Positions 49,955 through 59,422 are shown, counted from the stretch's first letter. The stretch is 64,000 bases of DNA from SHAN690 sp038131955 (GCA_038131955.1 JAYPQK010000009.1:434001-498000); one strand, 5' to 3'. Numbers and translations: made by a program. Notes: a model not told the origin generated them from the letters alone.

Positions 49955-52879
49955 TTACTCAACGATCACAGACTGGGTCATGTTGATCGCATCGCCACGG
50001 AGATTGAGTTGGTATACACCTGACTCAACACCGTTAAGGTCAATGACCTCGATGTTTCCTGAGTTCGCCGTTACATTGTTGCTGTAAACCACCTTGCCTA
50101 GAACGTCAGTCACTTCTACGTGAACCTTTCCAGAGAGGTCACCAAAGCGAACCTCGAATCGTCCGTTGTTTGGATTAGGATAAACAGTCACACCGCCATT
50201 AGAAGCTAGTTCTTCTGTGCTCAAGATCGCGCTTGACTCAGGGCTCTCGCAGCCGTTTTCGTCAACATAGATACATGTGATCTCAAGATTGAAGTAGTTC
50301 TGGTTGTTTGGAAGCGTATTTCCAGTGAAAGAAGTGATCTCTGTTCCATTCACGAACCAACGGTGAGTGCCTGCTCCCGTTTGAGAAGAGACGTACTCCG
50401 TTCCGTTGAAAGTCACGCTCGGCGCAGCAGGTTGAGGGTGGATGATCAAGGTTACCGTTTCTGTATCCTCATCTCCACAATCGTTGGTCACCGTCACGGT
50501 GTAGGTTCCAGACTCAGATGGCTGACTGATCGTCAACGTAGCTGAGCTAGAACCATTGCTCCACTCGTAACCGGAACCTCCACTTGCAGTAGCAGTCAGC
50601 TGACCACCTTCGCAGACCTCAGTCTCTGGAGCATCGATTGCTGCTGCAGGAGCTGGCTCTGTAGATACAGTCACTGAAGCCGTAGAAGTACCACCGCAGT
50701 TGTCCACCGTTACGGTGTAGGTGCCAGCAGCAGAAACGGTCACCGATGGACTAGTGCCACCTGTGCTCCATGTGTAGTTACCTCCTGTTACTTGTAACGC
50801 GGTAAGCGTAGTGCTTTCACCAGGGCAGATGAACAGATCACCTACGATGGTTGCATTTGGAGGATAGTTCGGTTCGAAGATCTCAAATGACTCTACAGTT
50901 GTTCCGCTACCACAATCGGTAACAGTCACAGTGTAAAGACCAGGTGCCGTTACTGTAACAGAAGGAGTGGTTGCGCTACCAGCGTTAGCACTCCACAAGA
51001 ATGTTACTCCGCTCACAGTTGAGCTTGCAGTGATCACAGAAGTGTCACCTGCACACATGGTAGCTACAGAAGCCTGAACAGAAACGGGAGGTCCGCTAGT
51101 TCCTGTGTATTCTGTTACTTCAAACTCCTCTGTGCTAGATCCACAACTTGTGGTTACTGTACAAGTGTAAGTGCCCACTGCAGTGATGTTCACAGAGGCT
51201 GTTGTTGCGCTGAAACCACCTGGGCCACTCCAAGAATATGCACTAGCACATCCGATTACCTCTAGGTCGCCGGTTCCTCCAACACAAAGCTGGCTGTTAC
51301 CGACGATCTCTACTGGACAGAGGTCGGTGGTGTCGAAGCGATCCGTGCTCTCAGTCAAATAGATCATCTTGTTCACACCTGCTGGATCCTCATCACCAGA
51401 AACGGCGATACCAGGTTCGTTGTCAGACATATAAAGAATGTGAACCAAGGTATCCACGTTGCGTGCGATAGTTGGATAAACACACTCAGAGAAGTTGTTA
51501 GCTGAAGCACCGGTTACATCGATTGGGAATGACCAAGTACAACCGCCATCGCAGGAACGCATCACGTAGGTGTGACGATAGTTCTGCGAACCATTGTCTA
51601 AGTCTTCACGGTAAGCCATGTAAGAAAGGTAGATACAGCCTTCATAATCGATACCCGCTTGTGGTTGTCCACAAAGACCTCCATTACCATAACGTCCTAC
51701 CGTCTCAATTCCAGTACCTATGAAGTCCAAGGTGCCGTTACCATTGTAATCCAAAGCGCCGGTCAAGTAGATAGGCTCTCCTTCTGGATAGCTCTCATTC
51801 CAATAACTGATACCATTGGTCAATGGGAAGTATGTGAAGCTTCCATCATTAAGGTCGTCGTTCTCGATGAACATACGGGCAAACCATACGTGAGCATCAC
51901 CGTTAGCGTCGAGCAATACAGCTACGTTACCGTCAGAGGTGAAAAGTCGATTGGTAGAGTCGATGAATGTTTCGTTTTCTACGAACCAGATGTCTGAGGT
52001 CAAAGCGTCTGTCTTGGTCCAAGATTGTCCATTGTTGGTAGACTTGAACAACTGAACTCCGCGACCGATCTCTCCGACAACGATCGCTACGGTATCACCT
52101 TTTACGTCGATAGCGTAAGCGTCACCGCCAAGTCCATCATGGTAAGCACTGTCCGTTCCAGGGATCTGGAAGTTTGAGATGTCCCATGATGTACCACCAT
52201 TCGAAGAACGGAAGTAAAGTAGCGCGCCGTCCATACCATTGTAAACAGATCCTGCCAATGCGGTAGGCAATGTCATGCCGATCATGTGGATCGAATTCGT
52301 GCTTGGATCAGAGGTGGCTCGGTTCCAAACTTGTGCGTCCAATGAAGTTAGGTTAGCCTGTGTCCATGTTCCTGATCCTACAGAAGAGCGGTCGCTCTTA
52401 CGAAGCACGTTGTTTGCTGTACTGTGTGAGATCACGATTTCCTTTCCGCTTGATACGGTAAGAAGACTTGGCCATCCCGTACGCTCTGATTCGATCTCAG
52501 AAGTAGGTGCAGTGCCCCAAGAAGACCCATTGAAATAGTTGTAGCCTGTTCCTCGTGTAGCCCAAGAGTTTACGCTACTGAAGGTCCAAGAAGCAGAAAT
52601 AGTTCCGTTTCCATGATTGATCAAACGACGCTGAATAGCGGAGTTCGTTTGAAGGTCATAGCGCGTGTCGCCGACCTCCACTTCCGTGGCGCTGATCTGA
52701 CGAACACCGCTGAATCCTTCACCTGTTTGGATGAAAGTAGGGTTCTGGTTAATTGGAAGTCGCTTGGTTGTAAGTGCCGACTTCGAAGCCATTTCAGGAG
52801 AAGCAGAGACCTTTAAGGACTGTGCGAATCCGGACATGGCAAACACCGCTACAAAGGCAGAAAGTAAAAACCTCTTCAT
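49955..52879 (-). CDS. large type IX-secreted protein with BNR-like and Ig-like repeats
   Basis: A 974-residue protein with a signal peptide and a C-terminal type IX sorting domain (YPNPNNGRFEVRF, ending YQLNLRGDAINMTQSVIVE), so it should be exported and attached to the surface. Residues about 100-500 look like a sialidase-type propeller (RSSNGGTSWDI, KSTNNGQSWTKT, RSCDGGCTWSFP). Then come four Ig/PKD-like repeats, each with GTYTVTVxxCG, and one HYR-like segment. No catalytic residues are evident, so a structural or binding role is more likely than enzyme activity. Confidence 0.9.
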   Translation of the reverse strand: MKRFLLSAFVAVFAMSGFAQSLKVSASPEMASKSALTTKRLPINQNPTFIQTGEGFSGVRQISATEVEVGDTRYDLQTNSAIQRRLINHGNGTISASWTFSSVNSWATRGTGYNYFNGSSWGTAPTSEIESERTGWPSLLTVSSGKEIVISHSTANNVLRKSDRSSVGSGTWTQANLTSLDAQVWNRATSDPSTNSIHMIGMTLPTALAGSVYNGMDGALLYFRSSNGGTSWDISNFQIPGTDSAYHDGLGGDAYAIDVKGDTVAIVVGEIGRGVQLFKSTNNGQSWTKTDALTSDIWFVENETFIDSTNRLFTSDGNVAVLLDANGDAHVWFARMFIENDDLNDGSFTYFPLTNGISYWNESYPEGEPIYLTGALDYNGNGTLDFIGTGIETVGRYGNGGLCGQPQAGIDYEGCIYLSYMAYREDLDNGSQNYRHTYVMRSCDGGCTWSFPIDVTGASANNFSECVYPTIARNVDTLVHILYMSDNEPGIAVSGDEDPAGVNKMIYLTESTDRFDTTDLCPVEIVGNSQLCVGGTGDLEVIGCASAYSWSGPGGFSATTASVNITAVGTYTCTVTTSCGSSTEEFEVTEYTGTSGPPVSVQASVATMCAGDTSVITASSTVSGVTFLWSANAGSATTPSVTVTAPGLYTVTVTDCGSGTTVESFEIFEPNYPPNATIVGDLFICPGESTTLTALQVTGGNYTWSTGGTSPSVTVSAAGTYTVTVDNCGGTSTASVTVSTEPAPAAAIDAPETEVCEGGQLTATASGGSGYEWSNGSSSATLTISQPSESGTYTVTVTNDCGDEDTETVTLIIHPQPAAPSVTFNGTEYVSSQTGAGTHRWFVNGTEITSFTGNTLPNNQNYFNLEITCIYVDENGCESPESSAILSTEELASNGGVTVYPNPNNGRFEVRFGDLSGKVHVEVTDVLGKVVYSNNVTANSGNIEVIDLNGVESGVYQLNLRGDAINMTQSVIVE

Positions 52880-52974
52880 AGTTTGCTGTTTAATTAGACT
52901 GAATGTGATTAGTGCATCTAGAACGTCAAATGTAATAAACGTCGTGCTTTGTCAAGCGATGCAGAGGATTGACC

Positions 52975-54255
52975 TTAAGGTTTGATTTTCCTCCAAACTT
53001 CCTTGACCAACACGAGGTCTGCTTTCCGGATCAACAGGTCTGATAAACCGATCGAGTGGTCTCTCTTCAGCATATGGAATTGATACCAGGTCTGAAGCAT
53101 GTAAACCACTGAGGCAGTTAATGCAGCGCCAGCCGTTCCGTAGTATTGGATAGACGGATATCCGATGACAATGGTTAGCGTCAATCCAATGATAGAAGAG
53201 AAGGCATTGATGCGGTGTGAACCAACACCTGCAAAGAAGTGGCTGAAGGCATTGCTCATGCTTAGGGCGATCACTCCGGGCGCTAAAAAGATGACGTGCG
53301 ATCTGACCTCTCCGAATTCTAATCCGAAGATCTGCTCATAGACGGAACTTGGTAGTAGACACAAAATGGCTACACCTATGGTGGTGACAACGGCGTTGAC
53401 CTTGGTCAGAGTGAGTGAGATCGAGAGTCCTTCTTCCTTATTTGAAAGATTACTCACCTTGGCGTACTGTACGGTGCTAACACTTCTGGCAAATTGCCAA
53501 ACGGCTTCGGCGACTTGCAGAGAGGCACTGTAGATTCCGATTCGGATGAAAGCCTTCTCAGGAGGGTGGATCAAGAATTCCAAGAAGAAAAAGCTCAGGC
53601 GGTAATTAAAGAGCTGCGCGATATTCCCCACTTGCACCCAACTTCCATAGCGGAGCGCCGAACGGATCGTTTCATAGATACTGCCGGTGGCGTGACTGCC
53701 TCGGTTTCCTCCCCTCAATTGGAAGAGTGAGAAGAGGAAGGCACCGAATAGACCGATTCGATAACTGGAGACGAAGGCTTCGAAGTTCAATACCTCTCCC
53801 ATACTTCGCATTACCAACAAAAGGATGACCGTCAGCAATACTTTGATGATCTGGGTCAAATTGTGGTCCTTGACCCGTTCGCGTCCCAAGAGCATCATCG
53901 TGTTGGCGCCGACCAAGCTCTCTAATAGCGCTAATATGAACAGGTCCATGCCTCCTAGAGTGGATGGAATCAGTCCGCCCGAGATCAAGGATGCCAGCAA
54001 GACTGCCGTTATCGCAGACCAGGCATAGTTCAGAATGAACAAGACCCGAAAGGCATACCGCGGGATCAAATACACTAAGGAAGGACCGCCAAAGAGTCCG
54101 CTGAAGATGGCGGCGATGGAGAGGTTGAGGACCAATACGCTGATCTCACCTTTGTTTTCCGCGCCCATCCATTTGGTAGTGATAAACAGCAAGGCCAAAT
54201 TGAACAGCGAGATAAGAAAGCGGCTGCTGAGGGTATGGATCAGGTTTCGGATCAA
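52975..54255 (-). CDS. oligosaccharide flippase-like membrane protein
   Basis: A 426-residue protein with about twelve membrane helices, beginning MIRNLIHTLSSRFLISLFNLALLF in the manner of Wzx/MurJ-type flippases. Such proteins turn lipid-linked glycans across the inner membrane. It lies one base from the GT9 gene upstream and on the same strand, so a surface glycan or lipopolysaccharide role is reasonable. Confidence 0.8.
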   Translation of the reverse strand: MIRNLIHTLSSRFLISLFNLALLFITTKWMGAENKGEISVLVLNLSIAAIFSGLFGGPSLVYLIPRYAFRVLFILNYAWSAITAVLLASLISGGLIPSTLGGMDLFILALLESLVGANTMMLLGRERVKDHNLTQIIKVLLTVILLLVMRSMGEVLNFEAFVSSYRIGLFGAFLFSLFQLRGGNRGSHATGSIYETIRSALRYGSWVQVGNIAQLFNYRLSFFFLEFLIHPPEKAFIRIGIYSASLQVAEAVWQFARSVSTVQYAKVSNLSNKEEGLSISLTLTKVNAVVTTIGVAILCLLPSSVYEQIFGLEFGEVRSHVIFLAPGVIALSMSNAFSHFFAGVGSHRINAFSSIIGLTLTIVIGYPSIQYYGTAGAALTASVVYMLQTWYQFHMLKRDHSIGLSDLLIRKADLVLVKEVWRKIKP

Positions 54256-54256
54256 C

Positions 54257-55270
54257 TTAGATTCGTTTGTCTACCTCACTCAAGATCTCATTTACACTGA
54301 TCTTGGAAAGGCAAGAGAAGTCTGGACACAACGAAGGTACTTCGGTCTTGGATAGGTTCGGCTTGATCCAGCGACTACACGGACCACACGAAGGGTTCTT
54401 GTAGATCACCGTGTGCTTCTCTGCATCCACTTTGTGCCAGCCGTAGAGTTCGGGGTCTGATCCTCCCCAAATGCTCACCGTAGGTACACCGAGGCAGCCG
54501 GCCAAGTGCATGATCGAACTGTCGTTGCCTATGTGGAGCATTGCATCTGCAATGACTCCCGGGAGTTCGTCCAGCGAAGTCTTGCCGATAGCGTTGACCA
54601 GATTCGGTCTATTCGGAAGTCGATTTGAAAGTTCTTGCTCGGTTTCATCGCCCAGTACGACCACATTGATGTCGGGATGCGACACTGAGAGTTCGTCGAT
54701 CACCTTGATCCACTTTTCGATGCGTAAGGTCTTCCATGGGGCAATGTTGTTACCACTTCCGGGTTGGAGCGTGATGTAGGCATTCTCAGAAATGCGCGAA
54801 TGAGGCTTGGCATTCAGCTCAAAGAGAGATGAAGTCAACTGGTCATCCGTCCACGTATCATCGATATAACGCAGGTATTGACTGGCCTCGTGGATGCCTA
54901 CGATCGGCTCGACAAAGCGCGTTCGAGTGAGGAACAACTTCGGTAATCGATGAGGGATCGTATTCGTCACCACCTCTTTGCTGTTGGTGAAGGCCAGTGC
55001 AATGTTCTTACGGCCAGACGCGAAATGGTCCAAATACATAGCCTCGAATTTTCTGCGAAAGGTGGCTGTGTTCTTCATCCAGTCTACCGTCGACGACATG
55101 GGGATGACTTCGTCAAAAAGTTCGTCTTCGAACCCTTGAAAAATACTATGTGATCCAAAGGGGGAAGTGCTGATCGCGGTGAGCTGTCCTTGTTCCTTGA
55201 GTCGCTTGATCAGCGGAACAAGGAGCAGGGCGTTGCCTATGCCGGATGATATGAAGATGGCACTTCTCAA
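54257..55270 (-). CDS. glycosyltransferase family 9 (heptosyltransferase-like)
   Basis: A 337-residue GT-B enzyme. Typical features are the opening SSGIGNALLLVPLIKRLKEQ, the sugar-nucleotide region HIGNDSSIMHLAGCLGVPTVSIWGG, and a C-terminal cysteine cluster (NPSCGPCSRW and CPDFSC) common in this family. It probably adds a heptose or similar sugar to lipopolysaccharide. The start overlaps the stop of the P-type ATPase gene (ATGA). Confidence 0.88.
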   Translation of the reverse strand: MRSAIFISSGIGNALLLVPLIKRLKEQGQLTAISTSPFGSHSIFQGFEDELFDEVIPMSSTVDWMKNTATFRRKFEAMYLDHFASGRKNIALAFTNSKEVVTNTIPHRLPKLFLTRTRFVEPIVGIHEASQYLRYIDDTWTDDQLTSSLFELNAKPHSRISENAYITLQPGSGNNIAPWKTLRIEKWIKVIDELSVSHPDINVVVLGDETEQELSNRLPNRPNLVNAIGKTSLDELPGVIADAMLHIGNDSSIMHLAGCLGVPTVSIWGGSDPELYGWHKVDAEKHTVIYKNPSCGPCSRWIKPNLSKTEVPSLCPDFSCLSKISVNEILSEVDKRI

Positions 55271-57399
55271 GTGGTTTGTTTTCCTAGAACGAGCCGCAAT
55301 CTTAATGAATTCCCAATGACCACCACATCACTGAACGCCATCGAAAGGGCGGCGAGCATGGGGTCCAGGTAACCGAGCGCGGCAAGCGGGATCGCTACCA
55401 GGTTATACGCGAAAGCCCAGAAAAGATTTTGTTTGATCGTAGAAACTACGCGGTCACTGATCTTGAAAAGGCGCTGCAGGTTGATCATTTTCTCGCCGAG
55501 AATGACCGCCTTTGCGCTTTCGGCAGCTAAGGCATTCGCATTTCCTATGCTGATTCCCACATCTGCTTTTGCAAGAGAAGGGGAGTCGTTGATCCCATCA
55601 CCGATCATACCGACTTTACCTTTTTCCTTTAATTCAGAGATCACTCTGAGTTTGTCTTCGGGCAATTGTCTGTACTTGAATTCCGAAATACCCAATTCCT
55701 GAGCGGTCTGTTCGGTTTTCTCCTTTCGGTCACCACTGAGGATCATCAATGTTTTGCCCGTTGATCGCAGGAATCTGGTCACTTGATTCGCGTCTTCTTT
55801 CAAGTGATCTTTCACATGAAGAGAAGCCGCAAGCTGACCATCAACCACTAGACAGAGGTCTCCAACGTCAGGAGACTGTTCCGTGAATTCCGGCGTGCCG
55901 AAAAGAATCGTTTTTCCATTCCATTGGCCGGACATTCCCTTGCCTTTTACTTCTTCGATCTGCTCTAACGGAAGTTCGCTCACGCCTTCGGTGAGCTGCA
56001 GTAATTGATTGGCGATGGGGTGATTTGATCGTATCTCCAAGGCGCGGATCATTCCCCAAACCTGCTCCATGCTGAAGCCTTCTTGGACTTGGTCAAGGAC
56101 GATGTCCAGATCCCCCGTGGTCAAGGTGCCAGTCTTGTCAAAGACGATCGTGTTGAGAGATGAGATCTCCTCAAAAGCTGAAGCACGCTTCACAATGATG
56201 CCGAGTTTCGCCGCTAGGCCTAATCCCACACTCACGGCTGTAGGCGTGGCTAAGCCCATGGCGCATGGACAAGCGATCACTAAGATAGCTATACTTCGCA
56301 GCAATGATTCAGTCGCTCCGGCGTCGAGTAGGAAATAGTTCATCAAGAAAGCCAGACTAGCGAGCGCCACGATAGTAGGAACGAACCAGCTACTGATACG
56401 GTCGGCTAACTTCTGTACGGACGGTTTATCTGACCGACTCGCTTTAACCAAGTCGATGATCTGTCCGATGGTGCTTTGGTTACCCGCCTGAGTCACCTTG
56501 ATGGTGCCGTTTCCATCAGAGAGCACGCTTCCTGAGAGAACCGAGTCTCCCTTGCTCCTGACCATGATGTCTGCCTCGCCGGTTAGCATAGACTCGTCTA
56601 GCGACAGGTCTCCGTGGATCAATACACCGTCCGCCGGAACTCGATCACCGGTATTCACTAAGATGATATCGTCAGCTTGTAAGCTTGAACTCGGCACTAC
56701 CTCAAGGTCCTGATTCAAACCATTCTGAACGAGCTTCTTAGCTTTCTCAGGTTTGGATTTGAAAAGATCTTTTAGGATGGTCGTAGTCTTTTGTACGGCT
56801 CGATGCTCGATCACATAGCCCAACAATACCAAAGTGATGATGGTGGAAGTAGTCTCAAAGAAAAGGAACTGATGGGCTTCAGGGGTTCCGCCGTGAACTA
56901 TGGCTCCATATAGACTGTAGAAAAATGCACTGGTGGAACCGAGAAGGATCAGAAGATCCATGTTGATCTTGCCGCTCTTGATGGATTCGAAGGTGCTCTT
57001 TCCGAAATGCAATACCCCAGTGGCAAACACAGGAAGGCAAAGCGCCAATTGAACCCAAGCATTGTTGATCCACCAGTCGTGTGGAACGAACATGTGACTG
57101 AATAGAATTAGTGAGAATGGGAGTGTGAACGCAAATCGCTTTTCGATCGTGCTCCAGCCTGTGGCGGACGTGTTGATCTCGTCGGCATTGACAGTAGGAT
57201 AACCTGCCGACTCAAGGCGCTTGATGATCTTGGCTAATCTTTCGCTGTTGTTCAGGTTAAAAATTGCTTCTCCCATCAAGTAATCCACGTGAATATCCGC
57301 TCCTCCTTCTTGCTGAATAATGCCACTCACCGTTGATGCACAGTGGTTGCACGTCATTCCCTCAACCTTCAAATTCAATCTACCTTCTTCCATACCCAC
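55267..57399 (-). CDS. copper-type heavy-metal P1B ATPase
   Basis: A 710-residue metal pump. It has one N-terminal metal-binding domain (GMTCNHCAST), eight membrane helices, the CPC ion site IACPCAMGLATP, the actuator loop LTGE, the phosphorylation motif DKTGTLT, and GDGINDSPSL in the hinge. The CPC site and HMA domain point to Cu(I), though silver cannot be excluded. It overlaps GT9, an unusual partner, so co-expression may be incidental. Confidence 0.92.
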   Translation of the reverse strand: MGMEEGRLNLKVEGMTCNHCASTVSGIIQQEGGADIHVDYLMGEAIFNLNNSERLAKIIKRLESAGYPTVNADEINTSATGWSTIEKRFAFTLPFSLILFSHMFVPHDWWINNAWVQLALCLPVFATGVLHFGKSTFESIKSGKINMDLLILLGSTSAFFYSLYGAIVHGGTPEAHQFLFFETTSTIITLVLLGYVIEHRAVQKTTTILKDLFKSKPEKAKKLVQNGLNQDLEVVPSSSLQADDIILVNTGDRVPADGVLIHGDLSLDESMLTGEADIMVRSKGDSVLSGSVLSDGNGTIKVTQAGNQSTIGQIIDLVKASRSDKPSVQKLADRISSWFVPTIVALASLAFLMNYFLLDAGATESLLRSIAILVIACPCAMGLATPTAVSVGLGLAAKLGIIVKRASAFEEISSLNTIVFDKTGTLTTGDLDIVLDQVQEGFSMEQVWGMIRALEIRSNHPIANQLLQLTEGVSELPLEQIEEVKGKGMSGQWNGKTILFGTPEFTEQSPDVGDLCLVVDGQLAASLHVKDHLKEDANQVTRFLRSTGKTLMILSGDRKEKTEQTAQELGISEFKYRQLPEDKLRVISELKEKGKVGMIGDGINDSPSLAKADVGISIGNANALAAESAKAVILGEKMINLQRLFKISDRVVSTIKQNLFWAFAYNLVAIPLAALGYLDPMLAALSMAFSDVVVIGNSLRLRLVLGKQTT

Positions 57400-57443
57400 T
57401 AATAATACTTCAAAAATATGGGGTCAAAAATTCTTCTGTGATA

Positions 57444-57472
57444 TTGTATGTAAATTCGAACGATTATTTTCG
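57444..57472 (+). promoter_or_regulatory. promoter of the tRNA-His locus
   Basis: TTG (57444-57446), an 18-base spacer, and TATTTTCG (57465-57472), one mismatch from TAnnTTTG. It points at the broken tRNA copy, whose 5' end is 17 bases downstream. The intact tRNA would be reached through that copy. Confidence 0.5.
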
Positions 57473-57489
57473 CACCCCGTTTTTTAAAT

Positions 57490-57555
57490 GGTGGTTGTAG
57501 CTCAGCTGGTTACCCGCCCGTACCGAGCGGTACGTTCGGGCGGGGAGCGCCTGAT
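57490..57555 (+). pseudogene. broken tRNA-His copy split by a palindrome
   Basis: Bases 57490-57512 are identical to the first 23 bases of the intact tRNA at 57602-57624 (through the D-loop). A 32-base palindrome follows, and then GAGCGCCTGAT (57545-57555) resumes the tRNA at exactly the next base. After that only scattered matches remain (GGTTC, TGGGT), and there is no T-arm or acceptor 3' strand. It cannot fold as a tRNA. Confidence 0.8.
57513..57544. repeat. palindromic insert in the tRNA-His copy
   Basis: Stem CCCGCCC-GTACCG pairs with CGGTAC-GGGCGGG around an AG loop, with GTTC bulged on the 3' side. It gives 13 base pairs, much richer in G and C than its surroundings. It sits precisely within the D-loop of the broken tRNA. 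Confidence 0.8.
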
Positions 57556-57601
57556 GAAGGTTCTCCTTTGGGTAAACAGAAGAAGCTAACACCAGACATA
57601 C

Positions 57602-57676
57602 GGTGGTTGTAGCTCAGCTGGTTAGAGCGCCTGATTGTGGTTCAGGAGGTCGTGGGTTCGAACCCCATCTTCCACC
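57602..57676 (+). tRNA. tRNA-His (anticodon GTG)
   Basis: Anticodon arm CCTGA-TTGTGGT-TCAGG gives GTG, with U33 in place. D-arm GCTC/GAGC, T8 and A9, and T-arm GTGGG-TTCGAAC-CCCAT are normal. The extra 5' G opposite C73 is the His identity mark. The acceptor stem GTGGTTG against CTTCCAC leaves two adjacent T-T pairs at positions 5 and 6, which is unusual. CCA is not encoded. Confidence 0.92.
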
Positions 57677-57684
57677 CTTAAATG

Positions 57685-57719
57685 AAAGCCCATCTCTTTT
57701 CGAAGGAGGTGGGTTTTTT
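57685..57719 (+). terminator. intrinsic terminator after tRNA-His
   Basis: CCCATCTC (57689-57696) pairs with GAGGTGGG (57706-57713) with one G-T pair, extended by AAAG with the T run TTTTTT (57714-57719). It ends the tRNA transcript before the sugar porter gene. Confidence 0.75.
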
Positions 57720-57794
57720 CGCTTCGCACATTTGGTATCGTGTTATAGCTGCTCGACTTTTTCTATTCTTGATCCGCATTCACAATTCGCAGGT

Positions 57795-59105
57795 ATGAAT
57801 AAGATCACGTTTTGGGCTGTTACCGCCTCACTCGCCGGCTTCCTCTTTGGATTCGATACGGTAGTCATATCCGGAGCGGATCAAACGCTTCAGGAGATTT
57901 GGGGTTCGTCCGATCTGTTTCATGGAATGGTGGTGATGGCGATGGCGCTTTGGGGTACGGTGTTGGGTGCGCTGCTCGGGGGAATCCCTACCGACCGATT
58001 GGGAAGAAAATGGACCCTCTTGGGCATCGGAGTGCTCTATGTGGTGTCGGCAATCGGGTCGGCTATGGCATTTGACCCATGGAGTTTCGGGATCTTTCGT
58101 TTCATCGGTGGGGTAGGTGTGGGTGTCTCCACGGTTGCGGCTCCAGCCTATATTTCAGAAATTTCGCCGGCTTCCAAGAGAGGTAGACTGGTTGCGCTTT
58201 ACCAATTCAATCTCGTGCTTGGGATCCTGCTTGCTTTCGTGTCGAATTACTTGCTCAGTGAAATAGGTGAACATGCATGGCGCTGGATGATGGGAGTGGA
58301 GGCAATTCCTGCGGTGATTTACACATTGATGATCTTTTTGATCCCGGAAAGTCCACGTTGGTTGTTCATGAGAGGTAGGATAAACGAAGCGAAGTCGGTG
58401 ATGAAGGTCATTGATCCGAGCCGTGATGTTTCCTCGATGCTAGAACAGATGGAGGTGGAGAAGTCGCATACCAAGGAGTCATTGTTCGCGCCCAAATACC
58501 GACGACTCATCATGCTTGCTTTTCTCATTGCGTTCTTTAACCAAGTGTCGGGTATCAACGCATTCCTCTACTACGCGCCGAGGATCTTTGAGATCGCCGG
58601 ACTGGAGGCTAGTGGGGCTTTATTGAGTAGTATAGGGATAGGTGCGATCAACCTGATCTTTACCATGTTTGGCCTTTATTTGATCGATCGGTCGGGTAGG
58701 AGGTTCTTGATGTACATCGGTTCTTTTGGGTATATCATCTCCTTGAGCTTGGTGGCCATGGCGTTCTTCCTGGAGTGGAAGGGTCTAGCCGTTCCGATCT
58801 TCCTCTTTTTGTTCATCGCCTCGCATGCGATCGGGCAGGGATCGGTGATTTGGGTATTTATTGCAGAGATCTTTCCGAATAAGATCAGAGCTAAGGGGCA
58901 ATCGCTAGGGGTGTCAACGCATTGGGTGCTCGCCGCGATCATCCCGTCTTTTGTGCCTGTGCTTTTCGCGACAGTTGGAGCTGGTGTGGTTTTCCTCTGC
59001 TTCGCATTCATGATGGTCTTGCAACTTTTGTTCGTGCATTTCATCATGCCAGAAACCAAGGGTGTAGCCCTGGAAACGTTGGGCGATGACCTTTCGAAAG
59101 ACTAG
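57795..59105 (+). CDS. MFS sugar porter
   Basis: A 436-residue transporter with twelve membrane helices. Sugar-porter signatures are present: GFLFGFDTVVISGA, DRLGRKWTLLG after helix 2, PESPRWLFMRGR in the middle loop, QVSGINAFLYYAPRIFE in helix 7, and DRSGRRF. It should bring in a hexose or similar sugar with protons. The open frame reaches back through the tRNA to 57603, but the fold begins at MNKITFW (57795). Confidence 0.93.
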   Translation: MNKITFWAVTASLAGFLFGFDTVVISGADQTLQEIWGSSDLFHGMVVMAMALWGTVLGALLGGIPTDRLGRKWTLLGIGVLYVVSAIGSAMAFDPWSFGIFRFIGGVGVGVSTVAAPAYISEISPASKRGRLVALYQFNLVLGILLAFVSNYLLSEIGEHAWRWMMGVEAIPAVIYTLMIFLIPESPRWLFMRGRINEAKSVMKVIDPSRDVSSMLEQMEVEKSHTKESLFAPKYRRLIMLAFLIAFFNQVSGINAFLYYAPRIFEIAGLEASGALLSSIGIGAINLIFTMFGLYLIDRSGRRFLMYIGSFGYIISLSLVAMAFFLEWKGLAVPIFLFLFIASHAIGQGSVIWVFIAEIFPNKIRAKGQSLGVSTHWVLAAIIPSFVPVLFATVGAGVVFLCFAFMMVLQLLFVHFIMPETKGVALETLGDDLSKD

Positions 59106-59166
59106 GTCTTTTTCGCGCGAACGGAATAAATTCCTCACCTTCGAGTTCTCTTTTGAAAACGTTTTC

Positions 59167-59376
59167 ATGAAAACAGCTTTCTCTATCGCGTTCGCCATTG
59201 CTGCAGCCGTTGTTATGACGGGTTGCTTGGATTGTGCCGATTGTTCGGACTGTGCAGATGCTTCTCGCGATACGGCATTGTGCTATCGCGATTACAAAGA
59301 GTACTACCGAGATCGCAGAGAGTGGCGCGATGATGTAAAGGCATACGAAGACGTATACCAGTGTAACTGTAAGTGA
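59167..59376 (+). CDS. small Cys-rich lipoprotein
   Basis: A 69-residue protein with signal MKTAFSIAFAIAAAVVMTGC. The lipidated cysteine starts a run of Cys-x-x-Cys spacing (CLDCADCSDCAD), and the rest is a charged, Tyr/Arg-rich helix (YRDYKEYYRDRREWRDD) ending CNCK. The clustered cysteines suggest metal binding or disulfide cross-links at the envelope. I do not recognise a family. It lies directly before TerC. Confidence 0.65.
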   Translation: MKTAFSIAFAIAAAVVMTGCLDCADCSDCADASRDTALCYRDYKEYYRDRREWRDDVKAYEDVYQCNCK

Positions 59377-59422
59377 TATAGAGGTTTTCCTTCAACCCGA
59401 AGCTTGGATCGCATTACTCACC

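Noticed and set aside
57490..57600. A second functional tRNA, or a tRNA with an intron
   Set aside because: The 3' half of the anticodon arm, the T-arm and the acceptor 3' strand are missing. The insert is in the D-loop and shows no intron features.
57603..57794. N-terminal extension of the sugar porter
   Set aside because: The frame passes through the tRNA-His gene and its terminator. The conserved sugar-porter fold begins at 57795.
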